A stretch of 64,000 nt of DNA from Liriodendron chinense. Lineage: Eukaryota; Streptophyta; Magnoliopsida; Magnoliales; Magnoliaceae. Below, piece after piece: positions 1 through 11,590 of the stretch (position 1 is its first letter; every line of letters begins with the position of its first letter). The notes beneath the pieces were generated by a model that did not search any database, was not told where the DNA came from, and was given only the letters and a program-made list of their open reading frames with translations. The DNA lies in contig PVNU02000424.1 in assembly GCA_003013855.2 (NCBI GenBank), forward strand, positions 124,001 through 188,000, written 5' to 3'. The translations under genes and the position numbers were made by a program.

Positions 1-229
1 TGGAGACATTACGCGAACATTTGTTTAACATGTTTTATATTTGATTTTGAACTTATAGTAGAAAATCATGGAATAAGATCTTTATTTCCCGTCATTTTGC
101 TTGAATGCCATGAATGTATATAAGTACAGTATGTGTGTGTATGGAATAATGATGTTAACACACAGGAGTTAACACCCGAAACTTGACAGATCGTGTTGTC
201 CACAAGAGTCGAAAATTCGGGGCGTTACA
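1..229 (+). mobile_element. Right end of an LTR at the window edge
   Basis: The sequence ending GGGGCGTTACA at 229 looks like the right border of a plant Ty3/gypsy LTR of the kind that begins TGTAACGCCCC. The left part is outside the window, and no primer site could be recognised after 229. It may be a solo LTR or the 3' LTR of an element to the left. The call rests on this terminal motif alone. Confidence 0.35.
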
Positions 230-2440
230 CAGAAACCTTCAACATAGACATCACCAAGTAACCAGCCATAAGGAGAGAATAGGTGAAATGATTTCATTCA
301 ATCTGGAAATGAATAATAGGAGAAGATATCGAACAATCTTGACAACTGATTAAATTATCGTATAGCTAAACAATTGTAAGGAAAATAACACTGTCCCAAT
401 CGGAGAAAACAAAACATACAATCAGCCATACTAATGGATCCAGGAAAATTTGAATGCCATAGGATGCATGTTAAGCAGGAAATCTTTGAATGCCCGTGTG
501 TGCGTGCATGCGTGCGTGTTCTGGACCAGGTTATACATCATGACAAACTTTTAAAGTCTCTGACTGTGATGCCACATCATCTCTAGCAACCAATTGATGC
601 CTATCTAAAAGTTTCAAAGAGTTCTTTAGATGTTGCATTTTAATACAACTTTCATCGGGTCAAGACATTAAGATGAAGACCATCTCCATCTCCTGCCTAA
701 GACAATATCTCTTCGTGTATACAGTTTCCAGATATAATAGTCCAACAGTTCTACCCTTTACACTACCCAAATAACCTAAAGTGCTTCAGAACCTTCTGCT
801 ACAGCAAGATGTGTGGTTATAAATGAAAGACTTGCAAAATTAAACCATAAGGGATTTGGGAATACTAGATCTGCAGCATGGCACTAGAAGGTACACCATG
901 AAATTTAAGCAATTCTCAACACATTGAGGAAAAAAAAAAAAAAAGCCTATCCTTAATACTATGCTCGGCTGATGATGAACCCCCTGATCCAAACTGTTCC
1001 CTACAGAAGAGTGATGCCTGCAGCACAGTCCCATATGGCAACAACTTTAAGCAGAAAACCAGAAACTAGAATCTGAAACAGAAACTGAATCCCTTACACC
1101 AGACGAACCCAAGCAACAACAATTTTGGAAAAGAAACATTGCCATTATTTAACGTATTGCATAATGATGAACCAAATATCTGATCCATAGACAAGAAATT
1201 GATCCATAGATAAGAGATTAACGGAAGATCCAATCCAGAGACAAGATCATATCCTAATTCAGACCTTGATGACTGGAAGTTAATCGGCGAAGACATGCAT
1301 GCGGAGACGAGTTTGCAGATAGCAGCTAGCGACTACATTAGGCCCACAATGCATTAAATGAAAGTTGGTTAGGATTTGCAGATGCAATGATCGCCAGATA
1401 CCAGAGTCGATCAGAGAAGGTTGACGAAGAGGAAAGGTGTCGATGAAGATCAGAGAAGGGCACTGAATAATTAGTCCATGGAGACAATTATGAAGCGGTG
1501 GTCCTTGTTGGAAGTGACAACCAGAATCCGAGCATAATGGTTCATCAACGGTGACAGGGTGCAGCCTTACACCATGGAAAAAACAAGAGTTGTGGTGGAC
1601 TCAAACCACAATCGATAACAGTTTACACTTGAGAGAGTTGCAATGGAGACATTTGGGTGCTGCAGCCGCAAATGAGATGGAAATGGGGCATAAGACAAGA
1701 TATGGTAGTCGTTCATGGGATCCCCCTAAACATGTGGTACGATTATTGTAATAAAGGCTGGAGGTATTTTGTGCAGCACTAACAGGGGCTACATGAATCC
1801 TTGAGCTTCGGTGATGGAGATGGTGCTTGGGTTTTAGTAACTGGATCAATGGGTCGGAGAATCGTAACTTCGTCTGCTCGGATGGAGATGGAGGAGCTCC
1901 ACATGAAACTCTGTTGTGTGCATGGTTTTTATTTGCAGAAATGGTTTGAAAGGTATCAACATTCAGTGATTCAGAAGAATGTACAGATTAGGATTAAGTG
2001 CCACTCTGAGACAAGTTTGATACTGTAACAGAAAAGGGTTTTTTGTGCAGGGATTGGATGAGATCATATCTTATTCTGGATGGGTTCAAGCGCGCTGCAT
2101 TCCAGATTTAGTGACTAATGGAGGGCAATAGGAGCTAGTGGTGGGTAGTTGTCAGTGGCTAAGATAGGTGATAGCAGCAACAGCAATGCCACCAGCAGTT
2201 GTTAGTGGAGTGTAGGAATTACAGAGAAAACGACAGTCAGAGGCTGAGATCTTGTTGGAGAAGACACACAATAGAGCAATGGGTTCTAGGTTTGCAGAGA
2301 GATCAGCCGGCTTAAATTTGGGTGATGAAGGTGTTAAATTGTAGGGGTGTATGCACAACAGATTTGGCAATGCAAAGTTGAGATCCCATCGAAGACGATA
2401 TACACTGTTGATGGTGTGGCAGTTGCTAGTGAAGATGCAG
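230..2440. other. Stretch without a recognisable gene
   Basis: I see no convincing gene here. There is a poly-A run at about 930-944 and a GT/GC-rich microsatellite-like run near 497-520. On the minus strand about 543-655 is open and reads like a short coding C-terminus, but it has no family match and no upstream exon. The plus-strand text at 1440-2120 contains short open frames only. Old repeats or intron sequence are equally possible. Confidence 0.4.
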
Positions 2441-2449
2441 ACTGATTAG

Positions 2450-2640
2450 GTCCAATATTTTATGCATCGGTATACCCTTGAGATACGGAAACATCACATG
2501 AAACATTGGGAAATATCGCATATATCACGTAATATACAGCAGTGTGAGGGAAACATTGGAGAAACTCTAGAAAATGGTGGAATTTTTCAGGGAAACTTCA
2601 GGAGATGTTAAAAGGCACATGATTACTCACTTAGAACTCT
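2450..2640 (+). repeat. Mutator-like element fragment
   Basis: This stretch, with words such as GAAACATTGGGAAATATCGC and GGTGGAATTTTTCAG, matches the reverse complement of the right part of the Mutator-like insertion at 7692-8642. It is a truncated, diverged copy of that family. No terminal repeat or target duplication is visible. Confidence 0.5.
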
Positions 2641-2924
2641 AAAATAAAAAAAAATTAAAAAATAAAAAAAAAACTATGCATTATACATTTCATTAAGATT
2701 AAAAATTATGCTTTGTCATTTGTCAACCACAAATGATACAATTATATAAAAAGGGAGTTCATATCATTCCAATGTCATCCAATACAAGCAATAAAATCAA
2801 ACCAATTATATTGATGATACCAACCAGGATCATGTCAAAGTGAAATCACATAATTCATATGGGTGCATTTGGAAGCCACAAGCAGTGTTCGCATTGTCGG
2901 TATTGCTACAAGTTTCACTGGCTA
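2641..2924. other. A-rich spacer, no gene seen
   Basis: AT-rich sequence with A-runs at 2645-2672 and no recognisable feature between two Mutator-like fragments. Confidence 0.4.
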
Positions 2925-3060
2925 GAGATAAAGATATAATATCATTATCGCCGATAACCGGAAATTCAGAGAAAAATGGGGAAACATGAGTAAAACAGTG
3001 GAATTTTTCAGTGAAACTCGAGGAAATGCCTAAATACACACATTTGCATATTTAGGAATA
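2925..3060 (+). repeat. Second Mutator-like fragment
   Basis: It shares the block AGTGGAATTTTTCAG plus a following GAAACTCGAGGAAATG with the fragment at 2450-2640, and matches the same part of the insertion at 7692-8642 in reverse orientation. It is truncated at both ends. Confidence 0.45.
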
Positions 3061-3414
3061 AAAAAATTGCAAAAAGAATGCATTAAATAATAAGTTTTCA
3101 TTTAATGGGGCCTAAAAAGAATGCACAGCTGTAAGAAATCACTCCAAAAGCAACCGAATATTCTGATATGCCATGGCTAATCAGTCTAATTTTGTGCAGA
3201 GTTTCATGGTATCTTACGAAATTTGATACAATCAAATAGACATTTAAATGAAAAATATTCAAAGGTCCTGTTTCCATAAACAGGCATCCATGGATAAGAA
3301 GCTACAATTGTTCCATAAACAAGCATCCATGGATAAGAGGCTAAGATGGCAATTAAACATTTCAAAAACCAGTTTTACGATGGGCCCCTTGAATTTTTAA
3401 TGGTGAGGCTCTCA

Positions 3415-3578
3415 ATCACCACTGTTACTTGTGGTGTGGTCCACCTGAGATTTGGATCCGCTTAATTTTTGAGATCATGTCCTAAAATGGGCTGGAGAAA
3501 CGGAAGGATGGTGTGGATATACAACACATCATCACGGTGGCCCCCACAGTAAGGCAATGGGTAACAGCCAATCCGCTC
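3415..3578. repeat. Partial foldback element of the GGTGTTACC type
   Basis: It carries the right half of the foldback body: a GTGGTCCACCTGAGATTTGGATC-like block, a GGATATACAACACATCATC block, then a CACAGTAAGGCAATGGGTAACAGCCAATCCGC-like end. This end corresponds to the right end of the complete element at 22911-23462. The left half is missing or too diverged to recognise. Confidence 0.5.
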
Positions 3579-3584
3579 AAACGC

Positions 3585-3976
3585 AGATTGCGTCCTGCCC
3601 CACGATGATGAATCTGTTTATCCACTCCTTCCATCCTTTTTTTAAGATCAGTTTAAGGCATGAGCCCAAGAATGAGGCAGATCCAACGATCAAGTGGACC
3701 ACACTCAAACCGCACCCCCGGTTTCCACCCCACTTCTCAAAATAAGAACACTTCCACACGTACCAACATGGCACTCATGCGTGAGGTGCAGGCCTATCCA
3801 TGTGTCCAATCGCGTCCACTTGAGCTTTGTATATACTTCAATTTTAGGATCAACGCCTAAAATGATCTAAAAAACGAATGGATAGAGTGGATAAACCACA
3901 TGCATTCACGGTGGGCTCGACACAGTTTACTTGGTACAATAAAAGCGTGCCGAGTTAATCGGTACGCAATCCGATT
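3585..3976. repeat. Foldback element of the GGATTGCGTA type, internally deleted
   Basis: The left end has AGATTGCGTCCTGCCCCACG and a TTTATCCACTCC block. The right end is the inverted counterpart: GAGTGGATAAACCAC, then GTACGCAATCCGATT. It is about 390 bp against about 510 bp for full copies at 4494-5005 and 23490-24013. No coding capacity. Confidence 0.6.
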
Positions 3977-3999
3977 TCCAATCGGATGCGGATGTGTTG

Positions 4000-4490
4000 C
4001 TAAAGGAGTTCTTGCGCTCAGAATCTAGTTGGGGCCGCCGTGATGTTTGTGAGAAATCCACACCGTCCATCCATTTTGTGAGTTTGTTTTAGGACGTGTG
4101 ACAGAAAATCAGCTGGATCCAAGACTCAAGTGAGCCAAAAACGTGAGGATTGAACGTCGACAGTTGAAGTATTCATAAGGTTACAGAAGTTTTAAATCAG
4201 GCTAATATTTGGGATTTCAGTTCATTCCAGTAGAAGTGACATTATGAACAGTATGGATGCCATATAAACATCACTGTGGACCCAGGAATGTTTCAACAGT
4301 AAGAATTTCCCTACCGACATTTTCCTTTAGTGCGGCCCACTTGAGTCTTGGATCTGGATCACTTTTCCTCTCATGTCCTAAAATAAGCTAAAAAAAACGG
4401 ATGGACAGAATGGATTTCTCACAAACATCACTGTGGGCCCCACTTAGATTGCCAGCGTGCGAAAGGCTTTCACAGGAAATTTGCGTTCTA
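4000..4490. repeat. Foldback element of the TTGCGCT/TTGCGTTC type
   Basis: The left arm (TTCTTGCGCTCAGAATCTAG, then GTGATGTTTGTGAGAAATCC) is mirrored by the right arm (GGATTTCTCACAAACATCAC, then CACAGGAAATTTGCGTTC). The interior has the common foldback body. The same family forms three copies at 30934-32305. Confidence 0.6.
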
Positions 4491-4493
4491 AAA

Positions 4494-5005
4494 TCGGATT
4501 GCGTACGCTTTTATCGTACTGAGTAAACTCTATTGGGCCCACCATGATTGTTAGTGGTTTATCCACTTCGTCCATCCATTTTCCAGATCATTTTAGCCAT
4601 TGATTCTAAAATTGAAGCATATCCAAATCTCAAGTGGACCATGCCACAGGAAACAGTGGAAATAATGATTTCTACCGTTGAAATCTTTGTAGGCCCCAAA
4701 GTGATGTTTATTTGGCATCCAAACTGTTCATAAGATCACATCGACAGTGATGAAGGGATAAAAACAAATATCGGCTTGAGCCAAAACGTCTGTCCCCCAA
4801 GCATTTTTCAACGGTAGACATTCAATTCACACTTTTGCTATGGTGTGGACCACTTGAGATTTTTATATGCTTCATTTTTGGAATTCATCCCTAAAATTAT
4901 CAGTTAAGATAGATGGACGGAGTGGATAAAACACTTTAAACACGGTGGGCCCCACAGAGTTTACTCGCTAAGCTAAGCGTATGAGTTACTCACTACGCAA
5001 TCCGC
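4494..5005. repeat. Complete foldback element of the GGATTGCGTA type
   Basis: The left terminus ATCGGATTGCGTACGC is answered by an inverted right terminus ending TACTCACTACGCAATCCG. Both arms continue into inverted GAGTAAACTC and GGGCCCACC blocks and inverted TTATCCACT blocks, so the whole 512 bp can fold back on itself. It abuts the preceding foldback with almost no spacer. Confidence 0.7.
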
Positions 5006-5989
5006 TCCCCTATTAGGGTTGAAACCCAAAAACAAAACCCATTCCCCCCAAAACCCGAAAATCTTTCCCTCCATCTCAAAAAATCAAAATTTCCTCTCTT
5101 AAAAAACAGATCTCCGGATTTTCCAAGGCTGGCAGCGCGGAGAAGTCGCTAGAGGATCTTTCGACGGAAAGTCGGATTCGATTCATACCTCTTGTAGAAA
5201 GGTATCCAACAATTTCAAGGATTTCTCGTCGACAATTATCCCGTGACAGGTAGGTAGCTACAGCAATTTCTTGCCAACAATTGAATTTTTGGACGAAAAA
5301 TCGACAAAATCGCCAAAATATCAGCGATATCAGGAAGAGAAACGAATAAAGGGGGTTTCGGTGTCGCAACTCCAGCGACGCCGATATTGGAGATAATATC
5401 GGCATTTCGTCGACAATGCGAACACTGGTCACAAGAAAGTTGAACAAGCAAGATGCTTCTCCACCAAAATTTGCATCCAATGCATTTCAACTACAACTCA
5501 TCAAATGTGATTTGGAGGAGAAAATTGAACAAAACCAGATCATGTGTTTTCTGGTTCCAGTTTCTCCACTGTCAATGCTTGGCAGAATTGATATCGCTAT
5601 AAAAAGACTTGGCAGAATTGATGCTTTTGCTAGTAACTAGGAGTCCAGCCCAATGCACCTTAAACAAATTGGAACCAATTCCGCCAAAGAAGCCAAAAAA
5701 GATCATCTCTAGTGAAATTGCATAAATTATGTCTAGTTTCTAGAAGTGGGCGCCTCATGCCTCAAGGGTCTCCCCTCGAGGCAAGGTAAAAAAAAGGCCT
5801 CAAGGTTGTTCCTAAGGCTTAATTACATACGAATGTGGCCTAAGCCACAACCTTCAGGCATACACCTCAAATGAGGCATAAGCCAAACGTATTTAGGCAA
5901 AAATAGACTTCTATTTTTAGTTTTTGTTTCTTTGATTTTTTGCTATTTTTAGACAGCTTTTCTTGTAGTTCAATGAATGAGTGGCAATG
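5006..5989. other. Stretch without a firm gene; possible old exon and repeat remnants
   Basis: On the plus strand the frame through 5090-5250 stays open and reads like protein, but has no ATG and ends at a stop in GACAGGTAG, which could also be a splice donor. From 5325 to 5420 the words ATATCAGCGATATC and GATAATATCGGC recall the Mutator-like family. At 5750-5890 there are repeated GCCTCA/TGAGGC words. I do not assign a gene. Confidence 0.3.
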
Positions 5990-7249
5990 TGATGAGGACG
6001 TCCGAGCACCATTCAGAGTATACCAGAGGAGGAGGAGAGCTTTGGCCCCAGTTCCAGCATCTCTATGGTTGGATGATTATTATATGGGGCCTGGATCGAG
6101 CACGTAGTCGCGTTGGAAGACCCCACATACATGTTTATGCATCTTTGAAGACCCCACACTAGGAAGATGCATGTGGGCTACACATAAGAGCCTGTTGGAC
6201 ACATCTAGACCGTTGGATTGAGTGGACGCACGTTGGATCATCCGGACTGTTGGCCCATCTTGATCATTGGGCCATCTTGGCCATAGACATCATGGGACAT
6301 TAGTTTAGAGTCTTTAGACAACATAGGACATTAGTTTTAGTTATTTCATTTATTTTGTGGGTTGTTTTATGTTTTAGTGGATCTAGGAGGTATTTTGGAT
6401 ATTTTAGGATTATAAGGGTGTTTTTGTAAAAACACCCCAATTAATCTATAAAGGGGTGGGCGTGTGAAGCCTAGAGGATTATTATGCGTTGAATAAAAAA
6501 ATCTCTTTTGCTTGAACAAAGAAACCGCCTATGAATGGAGTTCGTGTGATGTCATGTAGGTGATTCCAACTTCTCATTCTCTCTCATTCTTCTCTTGAAG
6601 GTAGTTACTTCACTTTCCTCTTTCTCATTTGCTTTTTCTTTATTTTTCCTCTTCTTTTCCTTTTGATTCAAACCTCCACCCAATCAAACCCTAACCCATC
6701 CAAACCTCAACCCAACCTACCCGGACCACCCCAGCCCAAAGCCCTATCCATATGGCCATATGGACACACATGTACAGCTGTCCGTGCGGACAACCCCCTT
6801 TGTTTCATGGCCCCCTTGCTTCATCTCCATCGTTTCTCTCTTCCTCTTGACCATTAACCCAAACTCCAAAACCCTAGTTCCCAAAACCCTAATTCCCCAA
6901 TCCCTAAACCTAAATCCTCAATTCCCAAAACCTAAAACACTAATTCCCAATTCCCTAGTCCCAAATTAACTCTAACCTACCAAAATCCTAACAAAGCCAA
7001 CGGATACCCTTTGAATTAAGATTAATCCCTATGCTAGTTGGAAGTTCTACCTTCCATAGGTCCTAATTGATTCATATTTTGTAAGATCTGCATTGTGGGA
7101 TTGTTTACGGCTTTGAAACGGAACATGTTTTACTACTTAGATTCTTTAACTTTGTGATAGAGTAATTTATTTTGTGTTTTGATTCCTTTAATTGATCCAT
7201 TATTGAGTCTCAGCACACCATTCTACGTTAGATCATCCGTCCCGAATCA
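5990..7249 (+). repeat. Element D 5' LTR
   Basis: It begins TGATGAGGACGTCCGAGC and ends near CCCGAATCA, just before the primer site. The first 1.15 kb matches 12593-13764 with many substitutions and small indels, so the element is old. A TATA-like TCTATAAAGG at about 6445-6454 followed by pyrimidine-rich sequence could be its promoter. Confidence 0.8.
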
Positions 7250-7253
7250 AATT

Positions 7254-7267
7254 TTGATATCAAAGCC
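7254..7267 (+). other. Element D primer binding site (tRNA-iMet type, decayed)
   Basis: TTGATATCAAAGCC resembles the common plant iMet primer site TGGTATCAGAGC with two transitions. It lies directly after the LTR, where it is expected. Confidence 0.65.
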
Positions 7268-7450
7268 TAGGTCTAGCGTAGGACTTTCATGTTGCATTTA
7301 GAGTAGGGTTTTCATATTGTCGTGTCTAGGATTAGCAGTCTTCCCATTCTCATAACATTGCACCTAGAGTCTCTTTAGTTCTTAGGTTCCCCATTAGATC
7401 CCTGGTTTATGCTCACTCGTACTGGGCGTGGTTTTGGTCTACACCCCATA

Positions 7451-9370
7451 ATGAATTCGGAACAGCTTGCCAAGGCTATCAATGTCATCAATAACCGTCT
7501 CGCGGCCATTGAGGCCCAAAGCAGAACCACCAGTAACTAACTGGCAGGCCTTAGGAACAAGACCAATACTCGCATGAACCAGTTAGAAACCTCCTTCCAG
7601 GCAAACCCCAACGATGGGAAAGATGACCAATCTCAAGTGGGAGATCAAGTTAGAGGAAACCAAGTTAGGGGACATGGAAGAGGTCGTGGCCAATGTTTTA
7701 AATAACGATGATATCAGCCGATATATCCCACAATATATCTTGTATCCACCTGTGCGATACGAAACAAACAGATAGTACCGACATATCCCACATGTTCAAT
7801 CCGGTGAGCATTTTCAATATCTGATCCCTTTTTTTGTTGAATCAGTGTCAAATGGTTAGAAATCCATTGGTTCTTCATGTTTTGCATGAAAAATCATGGA
7901 GTTGGAGCTTTGATTTCGATACCCATTGGTTCTTCATGTTCTCCATGTTTTTTTTTCAAAATTTTCCTTCAACCAGTTGTCGATTGAGACTAATTTCGAA
8001 GTATTTAGGAGTATTTTGATGAAATGATCATCAAATAACTCTAATTTCAAAATTTTAGTAGGTAGTCCAATTTGGGGAAAATTGGGAAAATTTTAAAATT
8101 TCCCAAATTGCTTGCAATGTTGCACTACAAACATGAAATCAAGCATGTATGAGGGTAGATCTACTGATTTGTTAAGTCCTCGTCAGTTTTCAGAAAATAA
8201 AAATCATTTTAATAAAAAATTATTAAAATTAATATTTTTTCGAAATTTCCCTTCAACTAGTTGTCAATTTAGACTAATTTCGAAGTATTTAGGAGTGTTT
8301 GATGAAATGATCATCACATACACTCTAAATGTTATGCATTCAATTTGAATATAATTGAATTAGTTCCGTCAGACAACGCATAGCTTAGGACCCTATACAA
8401 AAGAAACCTATTATGTGCACTTCCTTTTTGAGATATTATGATTTAAAAGTGTGTGTATAAAGGTCTTTTTTAACAATCCCTAAAGTTTCATTGAAAAATT
8501 CAACCATTTTCCCAATGTTTCCCCATATTTCCCAAAAAGTGCGATAAATTACCCGATACAATGACATATCTCGTGTGATAATTGATACATATCTGTATCC
8601 CAAGGGTGCAATATGTAACACAATACCGATATTTCGAACGCTGGTCATGGCCGAGGTAATGGTCGTGGTGGGGTGCGTACTCAACCACCTCTGGGAGAGT
8701 ATCAAGACCACCATGACCCCAATGACCGAGTAATGAAGAGTGAAGATTGAGGCCCCGAATTATGATGGTGGCTTGGACCCCAAGGCCTTTCTCGATTGGC
8801 TTGCGAACATGGATCATTATTTCGAGTGGTATGATATGTCTAGTTGCCATAGAGTGAGAATCGCCAATATGAAGTTGGTGGGCCAAGCCAAGTTGTTTTG
8901 GACGAATATCGAGTGGAAGATGGAGAGGTTTGGAGATGACCCGATCTCACTGTGGGCCGAGATGAAAGAGATTTTAAAGGAAAAGTACCTTCATTTCTCT
9001 TACTACCAGAACTTTTAGATCAATGGCAATCATTTTGTCATGGATCAATGCTCGTGACTCATTACATCACCAAGTTTGATGATTGTATGATAAGTTGTAA
9101 CGTCAAGGAGGACCCATTAATGACCCTTTCTCGTTTCAGGATGGACCTCCGACTCGAGCTTCAACGTGAGCTCATTCCTCATCGCGTCAACACCCTAGAG
9201 CATGCTTATCAAGTGATGGAAGAACTTGAGCGGTATCTAAAACCGCAATTCATGAGGCGATTCAACTCTCGTAAATCCAACGTTAAGGCCACTCCCAGGA
9301 AGCTAAGCCTAGTTTTGGGGGTCAATCCAAAGCCCCTACTGGTACTCAACCCAACAATAGGGATGTGAGG
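7451..9370 (+). pseudogene. Element D gag, interrupted
   Basis: It starts at ATG 7451 (MNSEQLAKAINVINN), with an in-frame stop near 7538. An arginine-glycine-rich part follows and is split by the insertion at 7692-8642. The core gag domain is at about 8740-9250: NYDGGLDPKAFLDWL, then AKLFWTNIE and LWAEMKEILKEKY, matching the Retrotrans_gag family. A frameshift near 8990 moves the frame. The product would have been the structural capsid protein. No intact frame remains. Confidence 0.8.
7692..8642. mobile_element. Mutator-like non-autonomous element inside gag of element D
   Basis: It breaks an arginine-glycine repeat of gag. The left end AATGTTTTAAATAACG and the inverted right end AGCGTTCGAAATATCG agree at 11 of 16 positions. 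The flanks GGTCGTGGCC and GGTCATGGCC look like a 9-10 bp target duplication with one change, as made by Mutator-type transposases. The flanking gag is itself repetitive, so the duplication is not fully secure. There is no transposase frame. Related fragments lie at 2450-2640 and 2925-3060. Confidence 0.65.
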
Positions 9371-9399
9371 GACAAAAGTCTAGCTAGTACTAGTTTGAA

Positions 9400-9810
9400 G
9401 GGAGGTGAGCAATGCATACGCGGTGTTACAATTGCCAAGGATATGGTCATTTCGCATACTAGTGCCCTATAAAAGAGCGAGGTAAGGCCCTAATAATTGG
9501 TGACTTTGATGAGGATGCGAATGATCAAGGCGATTGCGAAGAATAGGAATATCAGCCCGAAATTAGTGCTAGTAATGAAGAAGATGGAGTTGAGATCGTG
9601 CCACTTAGTCGTCAGATGTGCCTTAGCCCAGGTTACAAAGAGTGATGATTGGCGTAAGACTTCAATTTTCCACACTAACGTTAAGTGTGGCAATAAAAAC
9701 TGCAAGGTGGTGATTAATAGTGGTAGTTGCACCAATGTAGTCTCCGCTAGCATTATATCTCATTTGGGTTTGAAACTCATTCCTCACCCTCAGCCCTATT
9801 AAGTTTCATG
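9400..9810 (+). pseudogene. Element D zinc knuckle and protease
   Basis: A CCHC knuckle reads CYNCQGYGHFAY, then a stop where the basic residue should be, then CP (about 9425-9470). The aspartic protease follows at about 9695-9800 with VVINSGSCTNVVSASIISHLGL. The expected catalytic D-S-G is N-S-G here, so the enzyme would be dead even without the stops. It is separated from RT by a short linker with a further fragment at 9881-10099. Confidence 0.7.
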
Positions 9811-10119
9811 GGTTGATGCATCCTCAATACCGGTTTCTTAACGATATCTCATTCCCATTCAGTTTACTTCTTACAAAGACATGCTGAGGTGTGATATTTT
9901 GCCTATGGATGTAGATCACATCATTTTGAGCAGACCTTGGCTATATGATCGTGATGTGACACCGTTTGCCCACTCGAATACGTGCTCATTTATGTATGAA
10001 GGTAAGAGGATAAAGCTAAATCATCTTCCACCCAAAAGCACCCCGAAAAAGAAAAACGGCATCAAGAAGAGTGATCCAAAAGATGTGAGAAAGTCTTAGC
10101 TTAAGTCTCTCCATATAAT

Positions 10120-11590
10120 AAATGCTAAAGAGTTTGAAAGGGAAACTAAGGTTGATTCGATGGTGTATGCCCTTGTGGCGACTGGCGAGAGAGGTCATAC
10201 CCAAGGTTAGAGTCGAGTTGCCACCTGAAGTGAATCCGATGTTGGAGGAGTTTATCGATGTTTTCCCTGAGGACCTACCGGATGAGCTTCCACTCATGTG
10301 GGACATTCAGCATGCCATAGATCTTGTTCCCGGGTCAACTCTACCAAACCTTCTTCACTATTGAATTAACCCTGTGGAGCATGCGAAGTTAAAGAGGCAA
10401 GTATATGAGCTTCTTTGAAAAGGGTTCATTCAGGAGAGTTTGAGTCTGTGTCGTGCTAGCCCTCCTCAAGCCTAAGAAAGAAGGCACTTGGAGCATGTGC
10501 ATGGGCAGTCGGGCCATCAACAAGATCACAGTCAATATCGGTTTTTTATACCATGTCTTGATGACATGTTGGATATGATGGCCAATGTCATGATCTTTTC
10601 CAAGATTGACCTCAAAAGAAGATATCATCAGATACATGTTCGCTCAGGAGATGTATGGAAGACAGCCTTCAAGATAAAGGATGGGTTATACGAGTGGTTA
10701 GTCATGCCTTTTGGCTTGACCAACGCTCCGAGTACGTTCAAGAGAGTGATGACTCAGGTGTTGAGGCCCTTTATGAGTAAGTTTCTGATGGTTTATTTTG
10801 ATGACATCCTTATTTATAGAACCTCTAAGGAACAACATCTCCACCATTTGAAGCAAGTTTGTGGGGTCCTTAGGACAGAGAAGTTATATGCCAACCTGAA
10901 GAAGTGTTCTTTCATGTCTGACAAAGTTATCTTCTTAGGGTTCATTGTTTCATCTAAGGGTATGTCTGCAGATCTTGAGAAAGTAAAGGCCATAGTAAGT
11001 TGGTCCAAACCGCAAAACATTCATGAGGTGCGTAGCTTCCATGGGTTAGCTACTTTCTATAAGTGGTTCATTCAAGGCTTTAGTTCCATTATGGCTCCCA
11101 TCATAGACTGCATTAAAAGGGGGGAGTTCAAATGGACTAATGTTGCCTCCAAGGCATTCAAGGAGATTAAGGGCAAGATGATTGAGTCTCATGTCGTGTG
11201 ACTTCCAGACTTTTCTAAAGTCTTCGAGGTTGCATGCGATGCATCTAGAGTAGGTATATGTGGAGTGCTTAGACAGGAATGGCACCCAGTTGCCTATTTT
11301 AATGAGAAGTTGAATGAAGCGAAGCAACAATATTCTACATATGACGAGGAATTCTACGTAGTAGTCCAATCTTTGCAACATTGGCGACATTATTTACTAC
11401 CGCAAGAGTTCATCTTATCTTCTGACTATGAGGCCTTGCGATACCTCAACTCTCAAAAGAAATTAAACCCAAGGCATGCCAAGTGGGTTGAGTTTCTCCA
11501 AGAGTATACCTTTGTTTTGAAACACAAGGTCTGGGTCGAGAACAAACCTATTGATGCCCTTAGTCGGTGGCGTTACTCCAATCCATGAGC
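10120..11590 (+). pseudogene. Element D reverse transcriptase and RNase H
   Basis: The RT begins with a VEFPEDLP-like region (about 10240-10340: FIDVFPEDLPDELP). It goes on to IDLKRRYHQIHV (10605-10640), MPFGLTNAPSTFKRVM (10705-10755) and the catalytic YFDDILIY (about 10795-10818). The RT-connection FLGFIVSSKGM is near 10940. RNase H covers 11220-11585 (PVAYFNEKLNEAKQQYSTYD, then DYEALRYL and a final DALSR). Stops at about 10362, 10417, 10472 and 11199 break the frame. Confidence 0.9.

Noticed and set aside
526..720. Short minus-strand coding-like end (MQHLKNSLKLLDRHQLVARD)
   Set aside because: Only about 36 codons, no upstream exon or family; could be chance.
5076..5480. 134-codon minus-strand frame
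   Set aside because: No family match, lies across Mutator-like text, and the opposite strand reads better.
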